From Panicum virgatum (taxonomy: Eukaryota > Streptophyta > Magnoliopsida > Poales > Poaceae), in NCBI RefSeq assembly GCF_016808335.1, contig NC_053149.1, forward strand, positions 57,031,922 through 57,095,921: DNA of 64,000 bases, in the 5' to 3' direction. Below are positions 23,226 to 35,553 of this stretch, piece by piece (position 1 is the first letter of the stretch; each line of letters starts with the position of its first letter). Under the pieces are notes generated by a model. The model ran no database searches, had not been told where the DNA came from, and worked only from the letters and a program-made list of their open reading frames with translations. The position numbers and the translations under genes are program-made.

Positions 23226-24870
23226 TCTAAGTACCTGACATATATTAGAGCTTTTTGGTATACTATATTTATGGATACTAATGAGTAATGATCCGAAGCG
23301 AAGCGAGGAAACTCTATGCAGCAAATCAGAGTGTATGACCGTTTTAAATAGTGATATATTTCATGTGAGTTGGTAAGTGTTAGTTCGGCGTGGGATGGCA
23401 TTGAAAGACGATGCTTGCGTCATCGACATCATGTGACAACTTAGCTTGCAGCGGACTGCGGCAGGTTGTTCAGCTTGGCTAGGCTTTCCGGTGCGGTACA
23501 TCGTTTGAAGACGGCACAAGCAACTTCTTCGGCTCACTGGCACGCCCGTAGAGATTATGTTCATGGTGAAGCAAGGAAGTGAGGTTGCCCTATGGTGGCG
23601 GTTCGGCTTTGATGGTGATCGAGGGACGTGGGTAACATTGCTCACCGCTCTGACAACGACAAAAGAAACGGAACCGTGGCGTGAAGTACTGCGGCGGGTG
23701 TGGTGAGCCCCCCGCGCTTGGGGTTTCTTCAAGGCAACGAGAGCGAGGTCCAATGGTGGATGTGGCGAGGCCTCCGCACGTTGTGTTATGATGGTGGCGA
23801 CTATGAGACAGCCTGCAAGAGGTTCGGTTCCGGTGGTATTACTCCGTCAGGTGGAGGGTGCTGCTACAGCGACACAACGACTGAGGGTCCCATATAGCGG
23901 TGATCTTTCCGGTGCGGTGCCATCTGAATATTTCAATTTCCTATCGATGTAGGGTCATGCCTGAAGGTTCTCGATGACTACACGAGTGTGGATGTTTGGT
24001 GGATGTCATGAGAAAGCTTCAGTTTTGCTGCGTTTGTTGTGCGAGTTAATTCCGACCGGCCAGAGTTGTGTTATCGAAACGAGTTGTGTGGCTTGGTTGA
24101 TGTCCCAATCCGACCAGCCTGAGTTGTTGAGTAGTGTTGAGTTCGACGCGTGTTGATGCCTCAATCTAACCCGCCAGTGTTGTTGTGTTTTTTTTCTCTT
24201 TTACCCGATTATAGCCTCCCAGAAATATAATTTTATATTTTCTGCTATATTAATAAAAATGCACTTGTCTGTTGTTTGTTCAAAAAATAATAATAATTTT
24301 CCTATGAGTAGGTGTAGGTACAATTTAACCACAATTATTTTTTTTGCTGGTAGCGATAAAAACCTTTCTAGATATTTTTTTACACCTTACTTTGAATGAT
24401 TACGCTACGAGAAAGAGCTCCTACCATACAACATAATTTATGATCAAGAACTCTTAATTTATACGGCACTCAAATCTTACCGTTATGAATCTTGCCGCAA
24501 TTTGATAATTTCACTCGTGTGAATCCTTTTCAGTTTTTCACACTCCGGGAAGGGCAGACGGCGATTCACGGCGGCGTGGCCCATACGTTTGCTGGCATGA
24601 CGGGGTGAGGTCAGCCGAGCCCAGGGTCCGGCAGACAGCCAGCCTGCACCAGATCGAACCGTGGTCTCGAACTCTCGGGCTTTCCAATCCAACAGGTGTT
24701 GCCTGCCCGGTCTTCCCCCTCCAGTCAATTCCTCCTCCACCTCCACCCCCCCCCCCCCCCCCCCCGTCCCTCCTCTCTCGCTCCTCCGCCGCGCCGCGCC
24801 GCGCCCGAAGCCAGGCCGCACGCCCGCACCAAACCCTAAGTCCCCGGGCCTCACGTGCCCTTGGCGCGAG
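23226..24870. other. Spacer and promoter of the TOM1-like gene
   Basis: The part from about 23350 to 24170 has coding-like composition but no recognisable protein. It ends with attaataaaaatgcacttgt and an A-rich stretch near 24250-24290, which could be the 3' end of an old LINE. The last 300 bases are GC-rich and include a run of 20 or more C residues near 24750, probably in the 5' UTR. Confidence 0.4.
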
Positions 24871-27800
24871 ATGCTCCGCCCCATGCCCCCTGATCCTCCC
24901 CCTCTGCCGTCGCCGCCGCCGCCGCTCCTTACCCGCCCGCCGATTATGGGCCGCTACGGTCCCTTCCCTACCGCCGCCGGCGATGGCGGGGGCTGCCTAC
25001 CGCTGCCGATTGTTGCGGCCGAGGGCGCGCTCGCTGTCGTCGACGGCGCCATTGCGACCGCCGCCTTCGTGCAGGTGTGTTTGTTCGATCTGGTGTCGCG
25101 TGTTTTTTTGCTCCGCTTGTGATTGGTGTGGAGCTAGGAAGTAGAGGAATGGCATGAATGCTTGTTGGTTGGTGGATCAGGATAAGGAGCGGAGCAGCAC
25201 GGGGCATCTCTGCCTGATAATTTCGCTTATTTCAGTTGAAACAGGATAAGCTACATTAATTGTTGCGTCTCGACCCATCTAGAAATTCCGGCATGATACT
25301 TGTCCACTGTATCGTTGCTCTGGTGTTACTTGACGTGGGAGTTTCATAATTTCATCCTACTGAAATGTGTACCTTTCTGCCCACGTCTCTGTTCGGCTGG
25401 CTGTGGCCGGTAGCTGGTGGTGCTGATTTATTGTCACAGAAAAGTACTTTGTTCGGCTGGTTGTGGCCGGTAGCTGGTGGTGCTGATTTATTGTCACAGA
25501 AAAGTACTGCTGGCTGGTGACTGATGCTGATTTGATGTGAGAGAAAAACACTGCTGACTGGCTGACAAGCCAGTTGAACAGAGCCTTGTATTCAGTGTCA
25601 CTGTTATGTATGTATAGAGATTACCATTTCTGACAAGTTGCCAATGCAAAATTATTTATTTAAAAATTAACTTCCCAAGCACTTCAGTAGGATCTCTATG
25701 CTTTGTAATGTGCAGCTGGCAAGAATTCACAGGCACAATCAGCTACAGGGATGGACTCGGCAAAAGGTATCTGCAATCTCCATTTTCTGTTCTCCTTGCT
25801 GTCCAAGTTTTGGGTATGTTGTTTTAGGCTAGTTACTACTTACTCCGCCCCTGTTTTGACCTAGAGGGGAGTCATTTTATATTTATTTTTTGAAAATGAA
25901 ATTTCTATCTAGGCCCCCACATATTCACTTGTATTTGAAACCGAAGACTTTAGAATGGCTAGCTCAAAATGGAAAAAACAACATGTGACATGTCCTCTTT
26001 TTACTTATAGATAACTTGGACCTCATAATACCATTTTTATCCTCTTCCAGCTGTAACTGTTGATTGTAGTTTTAATTTGACGTCTTTATCTGACTTGTTT
26101 GATTGGTTCGTTTTCTTAACTGCTTTCAGTTTTGATGGCCATTTAGGTTGTTGTTTTTTGTTACTAACTGTAAGACCCAACATATTCAGTACAGTTTGCA
26201 TTTATTCCAACTATTTTGATTCTGAAATACACATGCATAGACAATAAAAGTTGGAAATATTCACCAAAGTTTTTCAGGTAAGGTAATGTGACCTGCAAGC
26301 ATGTCGCAGCTAAAGTCTCACGATTCAAGTATAGCTATATAGTCCCACCTGACAGTTATGTTCTTTAAATTCTATATGTTTCGAAAGTCATGACCACATT
26401 TCCTTGCTATATGGCATATTTTTACATCAATACATGGGTTATTAGATTTCGGGGTTTGAGTTAAAATTATGGTATAAATCATTCTAAATCAGTACTTGGC
26501 ATTTGTTTCCCTTTGAGCTATGAGCTCAGCTGCCATATCCTTAATGATATATGCCTAATCTCTTGCAGATATTCCATTTAATGATTGGCCTATCAAACAT
26601 AGGTGAGACACATTAGTTCGATAAAACCTTTTTGTTTCATCTTTTGTATCTAAGGTCTCTCATTCTTTGCCATCGGCGAATACTGAGAGTTTCTGCATAG
26701 TTTATTTTGTATTATTGATTGTCTTAACTGTTCTTGTTTGTTTAGTTCCTAATTACTATTCAGTTTTTGGATAATGCGAGTTCAACTACTATGAGTGGGA
26801 GCAGAAGTAACTTTATCTTAAACTGGAATGTAGCTGCTATAGCATTCAGGAAATATGCATAAGAAAAATGTAACTACGTATGCCCTAGTTTTGGAACAAT
26901 TAGGAAATGGATGCTAGGTTACATTTTTATTTTTGCCATTCTAGTATTGCAGCTCTTTATGCCTGCACTTAGGTTGTTTGGATGCAAAATAGTTAGTGTG
27001 GGTGACTTCCTTAACCAATGTAGAATTGATTCTGCACTAACTTTTAACTTTTTTAGAAATATATTTTATATAGACATGTAATTACTTGTCAACCATAGTG
27101 TCCTTAATTGGATTTATCATAGTTACTGAAGAGATTTTAAGTATCGACTTAACAATTTTAAGAAATGAAGTACATACTTCTAGATATGAATCAGATAAAT
27201 ACAAACTCTCCCTTTTCATTTAACCTTATGACAATATTCCATTATTCCTTGCATATTTCAGGTATACATATTACCATCATTGCATATTTCATTTATACCA
27301 TCATTCCTACTAACATAAGTTAAATTTCTTTTTCTTTGTGATAGTATTCCTACTGTATTTCGTGTCTACCATCATTGCTACTTGTCAGAGATGGATTTGC
27401 TGGGTGCATGGATGTGGATTTGTTCTCATGGGTATGGGTCCCTGGAAGTATTGATTTGCTATCGTTTTTCTATTGTTATTCACTTCTGTTACAAGACCTT
27501 TTCTCTCCCATCATTTGCTGAGATCTAAGAGATGCCTTTTCTCATTATTTTGCAGCTAGTCCACAGATATTGCTTCTTGCTTCTTTTCTACTGCTACTAT
27601 CATTCTGGTAAGTCAGTGAACATTGATTTTGGTATGTAGTAGGCATAGTATGCATGTAGTTTTGTCAAAATTTTAAGGCCACAAATCATATCCTTTGGTA
27701 TCCCAGTGCATGTATAGTTGTTTGCTATGCTTGATTTATCTCTTTGAAAGGTGCAGATATAGCACAGGTACCCAAGAAAAATTGTAATGATCAGACGATC

Positions 27801-30800
27801 AGCCAGGTTGTTTTTATCATTTGGAGTCTGGACTACCTTCATCCTCTCTTCCCTCTTAGTTGTCCCTGTCTTGGCAATATCTTCTTTTGGTGTATCTTAC
27901 CATATGTAATGGTTGAACTATCTGAAGAGAAGAAAACAGCATACCTTATCTTAGTTCATCACTTCTTTATGCCGCCAGAAATCAACCGATAGGTAGCAGT
28001 AGGACCATATGATAGCAATCTCTGTTGATGGCAATTTATGCTTTTAATCTTGATTCATTAGTAGGATAACTGGACAACCTACTTCGTATGTGGTAGATCC
28101 ATCATATGCAATAACCTACAAAAGTTTTGACAAGCCACAGTCAAGTGAATAAAACAGTGGTGTTGGACGGCTCAAATGGTCAGTGGATGTTCACAGTAGT
28201 ACGCATTATTCAGATGTGAGTACCATCTGGGGAAAAACATGAATGTGCATAAAGGTTGGATTTGTTGGTTACAAGCTTTAATCCTTGGTAAGAGTTGGTC
28301 TTTACATCAACTTGCTCAAGGGCGCATGCAAATGTTACCCCAACACAATGATTCTCCTGCTAGCCTTTGTTAGGTTCTCCTCAAGCTGACAACCACCCAA
28401 ATATAACAGAGTGACAGACTGACCATTAAGACCCAAAGAGTACTCTTAGTTTTAGTTGACGTCGAAGACACTGTAACCCTTAATTACTTCTCATGGATGT
28501 ATAGAATTTTATCACTCTTTACAGTTGGTTTTCCTTGGCAAACTCCCTTGCCTTTGGGCCTTCCATTTCCAATGCATGGCCATTGGCAGTGCCACCAAAA
28601 TAAATAAAGTACCACCCTGGCGCCCGAGCCTGTTAATATGATTGTATGTAGCACTCTCCCATAGATGTTCTTCCATCATATGGCTGTGGCATGTAGAATG
28701 ATTTGTTCTTCCAGAAACTCAATGAGATCATCTCTAGTGTCCAGGGTAATTCAATAAGTGGATACATCATTGTGCATTATCACATGCGACTATTAGCTAT
28801 AATGATTATAGTTTGGTTCCTCCATAGGTCATGCTGCTGCATGTAATATAGCAGACCCTTTTAGGTTTTCCTTGCTTCTCTTAGTGGTCAAATTTTGATT
28901 TAATGCATTTGTGCGACATGCCTGCCATATTTTTGGCTCACTTGAGTTATAAATGCCTTTTCTTTCTCTCTTTTTAAAACTTCATTTCTCTAAAATTATG
29001 ATCTTACAGGGTTGACCTGTGTCATCAGACAAATGATGAAGATGAAGAGGATGTACGGAGTCACCGTGAAGCTTTACTAGACAGAACAAAAACTAAACCT
29101 GGCATCCATCCTGTTAATATCAGTCGGAGGTGTTGTCCGGAAATACAGCTTGGAAGCCGGCAAAAATTTGTGATTTTGGCAAGTTTTCTTTTCCATCATT
29201 ATAAATTGCTGGTTGCATCATCTTGGCCTTTTTCTCACCCATGCAGATCTATTTATTACTTGATTCTCTAGTTATTTATTTGATGAGTCATGGAGAAAAT
29301 TTAATTTTTGTCATCTATAATCATTTAATGCTTCTAGTTCTACCATATATCAGAGCAACTATTGCTAATCCAAATTAATACTGAACTTTTTTTTGTGTGC
29401 AGGTGCTTATACTGTCATTTGTTGTGACGTTCGCCTTTGCCATCCTCATATGGGTTGGTAGAGGAGAAAACCCTATTGATTCGTCTCTGTTGAAAAGGGT
29501 ATGAATCCTGCTGGATTATTCTTTTATGTTACATTTTGCATTGGTTTTAACAGATATTTTATTAATGTTTGTATTTTTATACTGAATAACAAAAGAAAAA
29601 TCCTACAGAATTGTGCCAGTGTATGATAATAACCCCATATCCAATAATCCAAGGTGAATGAACAAAATGATGAGTTGTCCATATGTCCATAACACTCATA
29701 AAGTTCTTATCATGAACTCTTTAGAAATGAGACAAGCACTTGTTTATATGTTGTCTCTTGTTATATTCCTTACCTGCTGATGCATTTGCACACCTCTGTT
29801 GCAATTGTTGCCCTTCTGCTTTCCAGTCAAAATAAAAACTGTCGGCACATGTATCTTATGTTAATTCTGAAACTTTTCTGCATCAATACCACAGAGTTAA
29901 TTATCTACATTGTGCATCCCAAACATGATCTCCTCTATGCTGTTGTCTGCACATGTATGCAATGACATTCTGAGACATTAATTTTTCTGTTAGGCATTTT
30001 GTTAAATTATGATTATATGAAGTGAGATAGCTTTGGATAGGAGCGCTTGGAAACTAGCTATCAATGTGCCTGAACCGTGACCTTTGTTTCTTTTGGGTTT
30101 CATCCCTAGCGTACCCCAACTTGCTTGGGAAAAAAGGCTATGTTGTTGTTGTTGTTGTTGTTGTTGTATGATGATATGAAGTCAATAATGGGAATTTTGT
30201 GTTAAACATCAGACGGTGTTAGAGGTGGTCCAGGAGTCGTTTTGCTGATTAACAATGCCTAGATGTTCTATTTGGAATATTTCTCATGCTATAAGCCTAT
30301 AACTATGGTACCTCTGTTTGATAGCTGTTCACTATCAGTTCTGGAGAAAAGAATATTGACTTGCGTATCTTGTAATGTTTGTCCCACACTTGATAAACTT
30401 ATGTTTTTACAGCTTGCTTCTTGATAACTTTACAATTTTGGTTAATCCCATCAACAATTTACATTACTTATGTAGGTGCAACTTTATTTCTTTATGGATG
30501 GCCAGCGTTTTATTTTGCAGGTTTATTTGGATGTATTTTCAGTAGTAGTTCTTGTACTCGGTGGTGCTCTGGCATGTTATGGTAAGCATTAAATATTGTT
30601 TGTGTATGTCATGCCATAAAAATGCCCTAGACATTAATTCATGAATTATGAATTACTAGAGAAACTGTTTGTATGTACTCTCTTGTTCTCAACAAAAGAT
30701 TATCTTCCATTTTTTTTCTTGTGTTACCCCAGTAGACATTAGTTTTTATTTTAGAATCCTAATGTGTGATTTCTATCTTATTCCTTGGCCAACTTGCAAA

Positions 30801-32741
30801 ATTATCTGCTATTTGTTCACTGCTAGCTGTAGTTGCACTTTCACTCTTGTACATCAGCAATGGGATAGGTTGGTGTTTCAGTTTTGTAACATTTTTTGCT
30901 TGGATTTTCATGCAGGTGCACTGTTATTCTCGAAGATGAGCAAAGTTCGTTCCGAAACTGTATCAACCGAGAAGTGGAAGGTATATCTCTCCCAGGACCA
31001 ATCTTCCTGTGGCTTGCATCTCTTTATCTTGTTGACCCTATGCAAGATTTAATTGTATGTGTAGTTATGACTTTTATATGATTGTAGCATACTTTAAAAC
31101 TATCATTTTTCCAAGTTTTGTTCAGTTTTATGACTTATGTTGAGGGAAATCTATTCTTTTAAATCTATGCAATGGAGAAATTCATTACTTTATTGATCAA
31201 GTCGCACTTTTAAAAAAGCACATATATGTTGAAGTGTCTTTTCTATTTGTCAGCAGGATCTCAATAACATGTAGATCTAACATCTTGAAAACATACAAAC
31301 TCATCTTTGAGCCATATGCTTCTCTATTCGAATTGACAATTGTTCCCTGCAGGTTGCCAGTTTAGCTGCCGTCTCACTGATTTGTTTTTCGTTTTCTGCT
31401 ATACTAGCACTTGTGACTAATGTTCCAGTAAGTTCTTATATACATTCTAGTTGATGTAAATCCATGATTATGCTATTTCTTTTTCAGTGACCTCTAATTT
31501 TCTATACCTTTTGTTGTAGGTGCTTTTGTATTGGTACTCAACAGATGCAGACATCATCTACAATGCAATTATTTTGTTTGTATATTACTTCATAGGTATT
31601 TTTGTGTTCCTTTATTCCCAGAAACAGGCAAATAACACATCTTTTGTCTGTGACCTTGTACTTAATGTAGTTCGTGTTGGCATTGCCATTCATGATCAAA
31701 AGTGGTAGGGTGCATTAAGCATTGTTTTAATGCATTTTGCTTTTAGGCTGGATCTCGTGTGCATCTCCTTGCAAGCATGCTCCCACCTGCAAGCATACAT
31801 GTGATTCTGGCTATATTGTTAGATTCAAGGGCTTAGCCTCCATCCATGTCCTTACTAATTGCTACTACTACCTATTACCCTACTGTTTATAGGATTTCAT
31901 GATGCACTTTTTGGTGTCTAACTTAAAAAAACTACAGTTTATGGACATATGTTCATTTCTGTCCTCGAGGGCCTACCTATGGTATTTGGTGTTGGCAGTA
32001 CTTTTTTAAGTGCATTTTTAGTTCCCTTTGTGCATGTGTTTTTGTGAATCTTTCTCTGTTCTAAACTTATTACCACCCTGTAGTTTTACCATGATAATGT
32101 CATGGTGCTTGGTCTGCAGATGCAAGGCATTACTATGAATACCTTTTAGATAATTGGTAAATTGTGCACTTTTACTTCACACATCGAAGTGCAATGAATG
32201 GAAATGAATATTACTCCGTAGAAGAGTAATTGAAAGCATGATGTATGCTTATTACTGATCCTATATCCTTGTTTTATCTGCTTATTCATCATTGATGGCT
32301 TCCGTAGAAGAGTAATTGAAAGCATGATGTATGCTTATTACTGATCCTATATCCTTGTTTTATCTGCTTATTCATCACTGATGGCTCAGTTGGCAGTGGA
32401 CATTTAAAAACTAGACATGTCTGTTAGATTTACTTTGTTCTTGGTGCTTATATGCTGAAGCATTGGTTTATTTTTCTTGCAGGTTCGTCAGTTCCATCAG
32501 GGTTTGTTTTATGGATCATGAGAGATTTGCCTCATCGTCAGGTGGTAGAAAGGCCCACAGAATCGAGAGTGGTTACTATGTTCAGGGAAAGACCATCTAC
32601 TACACAGGATCCGCAGTGGAGAACAGCTGTTACATCCTCAAACAAGGTATTCCTAAGTGCAATTATTCAGTTCTAGAGTTGAACATGCCCGATTTATTAA
32701 AGTATCTCCATTTGTAGGCCCTCAAATCAAGCCCGATTTAA
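24871..32741 (+). CDS. THH1/TOM1/TOM3-like multi-pass membrane protein, 13 exons, 385 aa
   Basis: Plant membrane protein of the DUF1084 group. TOM1 and TOM3 are known as tonoplast proteins that tobamoviruses use as host factors; the cellular role is unsettled. Exons: 24871-25074, 25716-25766, 26569-26602, 27345-27431, 27556-27607, 29010-29178, 29403-29498, 30521-30581, 30916-30980, 31353-31427, 31520-31595, 32483-32646 and 32718-32741. All are in phase, 1158 nt. Conserved text includes GWTRQKIFHLM (80-90), the acidic loop DEEDED after CHQTN, WVGRGENP, WYSTDADIIYN and MRDLPHR. About seven hydrophobic segments are spread over residues 46-340. Intron 6 has a GC donor (TTG|GCAAGT). The N-terminus is Pro-rich. 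Family assignment is fairly sure; the exact paralogue is not. Confidence 0.85.
25389..25581. mobile_element. Small MITE with an internal 60-bp tandem duplication, in TOM1-like intron 1
   Basis: The ends, CTGTTCGGCTGGCTG and read inwards from the right CTGTTCAACTGGCTTG, form an imperfect inverted repeat. Inside, a 60-bp unit is present twice almost unchanged (25391-25450 and 25451-25510), followed by a diverged partial third piece. I could not fix a target duplication. Confidence 0.6.
30090..30167 (+). mobile_element. 3' fragment of an Au-type SINE in TOM1-like intron 7
   Basis: The stretch cgtaccccaacttgcttggg, an A-run and aggctatg, then a (TTG)n tail of about eight units, matches the characteristic end of Au SINEs in flowering plants. 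The tRNA-like 5' half with its pol III boxes is absent, so the copy is 5'-truncated or decayed. Confidence 0.7.
32215..32386. repeat. 86-bp tandem duplication in TOM1-like intron 11
   Basis: Two head-to-tail units (32215-32300 and 32301-32386) begin tccgtagaagagtaattg and end gatggct. They appear to differ at a single base (attgatggc against actgatggc), so the duplication is recent. It does not touch a splice site. Confidence 0.9.
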
Positions 32742-34432
32742 CAAGACTTAGCATTGATGCTGAATAGTGAAATCACTCTCAATGCTGAACCTTCCAGTCT
32801 CCTAATGTGCTGGAAGAACATCAATGGCGCACTGGCGTCCACTACTGTGACAATTGGTGAGTGGAAGGCGAATCAGTAATTCCTGCTTCATCGTGACTGC
32901 AGTCATCAGGCAGGATGCACAGTGCAAGTTACAGAGTTGGTGGGGTGGGGTGGGGTGGGGGGCTTTGAATAATTAACAAATGTAAATAGCCTTACAAATG
33001 AGAGTGTTCATGGTTAGGCTGTAGTTTCGCCTTTGAGATTTACCGTGCCTTTCCCTTTGGTTTTCATGTACCTCATTTAGTTTTTTGAAAGTAACAAGAC
33101 ACTACTGATAAAGGTTATTATGCCCAATGATAATTACTTGCCAAAATTTATCCTTAGGAGGTTTCAACATAACCTGGCTAATTATTAAGATATTGGGAAT
33201 GCGATGGGCAAATCTACAGTACATGCTTCAGCTTGTGAACTGTGAATCTGTGACCACCAGCATCATGTGCAAGTACTGGCCGAAGTACTTTAACTAATTA
33301 GCTTGCCATAGACGTCATTTAGTTAAGAATTAAGAACGGAGACGGTGCAAATAACTCTGAGCTGTGAGATAACCTTCACAATCAGAATGCCTAGATGAGT
33401 GTTTTGTCATAGGATAACGCCATTTCATCTTTGTTACACGAATATGATCTCATATCTTCTTTGTTGTTGGCTTGGGAAACACAGCAGGGGCCTAACTATT
33501 GAAAGACAGTCGAGTGCCATGAAACGAGGTTTTGAAGTTCGTAACCTGCATCGGATGAACCAAGCCCACTAAATCCCGACTAATTCGAGAAGATGGATCC
33601 ACGGATCCTATGTGGATCCGCGAATAGGATCGAGAAACAGAGAAATTAGTGTTTCCGGTAGCAATTTCTAGGCGCATGGATCCTGGCCTCCTGGGGTTGC
33701 CTTGTAGAGTGCCCTTCTTAGTGATTTGGTACACCCAACCTACATGTGCGTGCAGTTGATGCCCAGTTCCCGTAGGACCTCGCTGCAGTCCTGCTGGGCT
33801 CACGCGTGGCACGCAGCCACGCACTCACCATTTAGGACGCGGTTTCCCCAGGAGAATGTCATATAGTCTTACGTAGCTTTGGATCAATTTTTTTGAGGTG
33901 TTCACAATTATTCAAGCTTAATCGTTCTACACGTGTTCTTGTCTCTTTTCACGGCAGAAGAGATGTATCCCATTTTTGCATGAGATCCATAAAAGTAGTA
34001 CATCAACGTAATATTTGTGGGTAATGACCAAGTCACCTTCAGATATCACCAACCAAGTGCTCACATGCTATGCACCTATTTGACTCTCCACGCGATCTCT
34101 CCGTGCCATTTTCTCAGTCTGAAAAGACTGCTGCTTTTCTATTAAGATCTTAAAAATTATTGAATGTATTTTTTTTCTTTCGAAACACGCTACGGCCCCA
34201 ATGCTCACTTCTAGCACAAGAGATCTGGAACTCTCCGAGCCACTCCTTATATGTATATGACCCCCTTTATTTTCTCACCCCGGAGTGTACCAAAACCACT
34301 TCTGGAACTCTGCATGTAACCGTAACAATACCATTAATCTTCCACGTGGCCTAGTAGAGCTCGCATAAACATCTATTTTCTCGTCTTAACACGCCTAAAC
34401 AAGTCCAGATCTCAAACGTTATAACTGCCGGG
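32742..34432. other. 3' UTR of the TOM1-like gene and spacer
   Basis: The first few hundred bases should be 3' UTR. A (GGTGG)-type short repeat lies at about 32938-32960. Near 33590 there is a cluster of ggatcc sites with local palindromes (ggatccacggatcc). The remainder should include the promoter of the gene at 34433. No other coding sequence is recognised. Confidence 0.45.
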
Positions 34433-34894
34433 ATGACCACCCTCCCCACCTCTCCCACTCCTGCCTCCCTCGCAACGCTGCGGCAAGCCATGGGCGTGAG
34501 CACTACTGACTTGTCCGCGCCAACGCGCTCCGCCAACCTCTCGGGGTGCATGGCCATGGCCTCCTCCTCCTCCTCCTCCTCCTCTGCCACTACGTGGCCG
34601 CGGGCAGACAAGCACCGCGGTGCCGCCGGCACCGTTCGCCGCGCGCAGCTCGTTCTGTCGCGCGACGCCGGCTGGTGCGGGCTACGCGCGTGGCGGCGGC
34701 TGCTCAGGCGGCTGGCGCAGGAGACCAAGTGCATCTGCAGCTCCCCGACGGCGGCCACGGGCAGGCACATCACGTTCGGCTACGATGCCGCCAGCTACGC
34801 CAAGAACTTCGACGACGGCCGCAGCACCGCGCCACGCTGCGCCACCCCCGTCGTCGTCGTCGCCAATGGCGCCGATAATTCGAGCGGCAACTGA
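34433..34894 (+). CDS. Small plant-specific protein of unknown function, 153 aa, no introns
   Basis: A short intronless gene typical of stress-related small plant proteins. I do not know its function. The C-terminal half is the convincing part: WRRLLRRLAQETKCIC (about 86-101) followed by FGYDAASYAKNFDDG (about 114-128). The Tyr-Asp...Ser-Tyr...Asn-Phe-Asp-Asp-Gly pattern recurs in small uncharacterised plant proteins I have seen. A run of eight Ser residues (about 44-51) is coded by a TCC microsatellite. An alternative start is the Met at 34490. No signal peptide or membrane segment is evident. Confidence 0.65.
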   Translation: MTTLPTSPTPASLATLRQAMGVSTTDLSAPTRSANLSGCMAMASSSSSSSSATTWPRADKHRGAAGTVRRAQLVLSRDAGWCGLRAWRRLLRRLAQETKCICSSPTAATGRHITFGYDAASYAKNFDDGRSTAPRCATPVVVVANGADNSSGN

Positions 34895-35241
34895 GCCAGA
34901 TCGACGTTCTTTTCTCCCCTACTCGATCCCCTTCTGATCTTTATTTTTTTCTTTCTTCCTCTCTTGCGTTTGTTTCCTTCCCCTTTTTGCACCTCCTTGG
35001 TGATGGTGAATTGGTGTTGTAACGGCCTCATCAATACCCCATCTAGTAATTTTGTACATACCTTTCGAGATAACACGATCGCAGTTCAACCACATGCGCA
35101 TTGAGCAATGCGTGACCCTCTGAATCTCATCTCTTGGTAAGCAATGTCAATCAGAATTCAGATTTCGCAGCGAGCCATTCTCTGCCGATCTTTCGAATAC
35201 CCTGATTTCTCTGTCGAATCTTGAATTCAGAGAATCAGTTA

Positions 35242-35553
35242 GACTGTCCACAATGGCCCGAGTAAAACTCAGGAGCAAAACGGGCCTTTTGCTCGCGCGC
35301 TCGGACATGGCCCCCCGAGCAAATTTAGGAGGCCACAGCGGCACGAGCAACACAAAGAGAATCCGGCCCAGTTAGTTTCTTCCCGCCAAGCCGCTGAAAG
35401 TGTAGATACTCGGGCGGTGGGCGGCACGAGCAAATTTATTGGGCTGCGGTGGGTGGCGTATATTTGCTCCACGGGATGCTCTTTCCGCTGTGCGAACCAG
35501 ACCGAGCATTTTTATGTTTGCTCCTCCGGTTACTCGGGTCGTTGTGGACAGTC
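35242..35553. mobile_element. Tourist-like MITE, 312 bp
   Basis: The terminal inverted repeats of about 37 bp begin GACTGTCCACAATGGCCCG on the left and GACTGTCCACAACGACCCG read inwards on the right. The flanking TTA (35239-35241 and 35554-35556) is the PIF/Harbinger 3-bp duplication. The interior repeats gagcaaa and ggcacgagca motifs in both directions. Confidence 0.8.

Noticed and set aside
33585..33630. Cluster of ggatcc palindromes as a regulatory site
   Set aside because: Short, with no partner structure or known motif. Chance or a small decayed repeat is enough to explain it.
34546..34937. Alternative frames over the small gene at 34433
   Set aside because: Arg/His-rich shadows. Only the frame from 34433 carries the conserved FGYDAASYAKNFDDG text.
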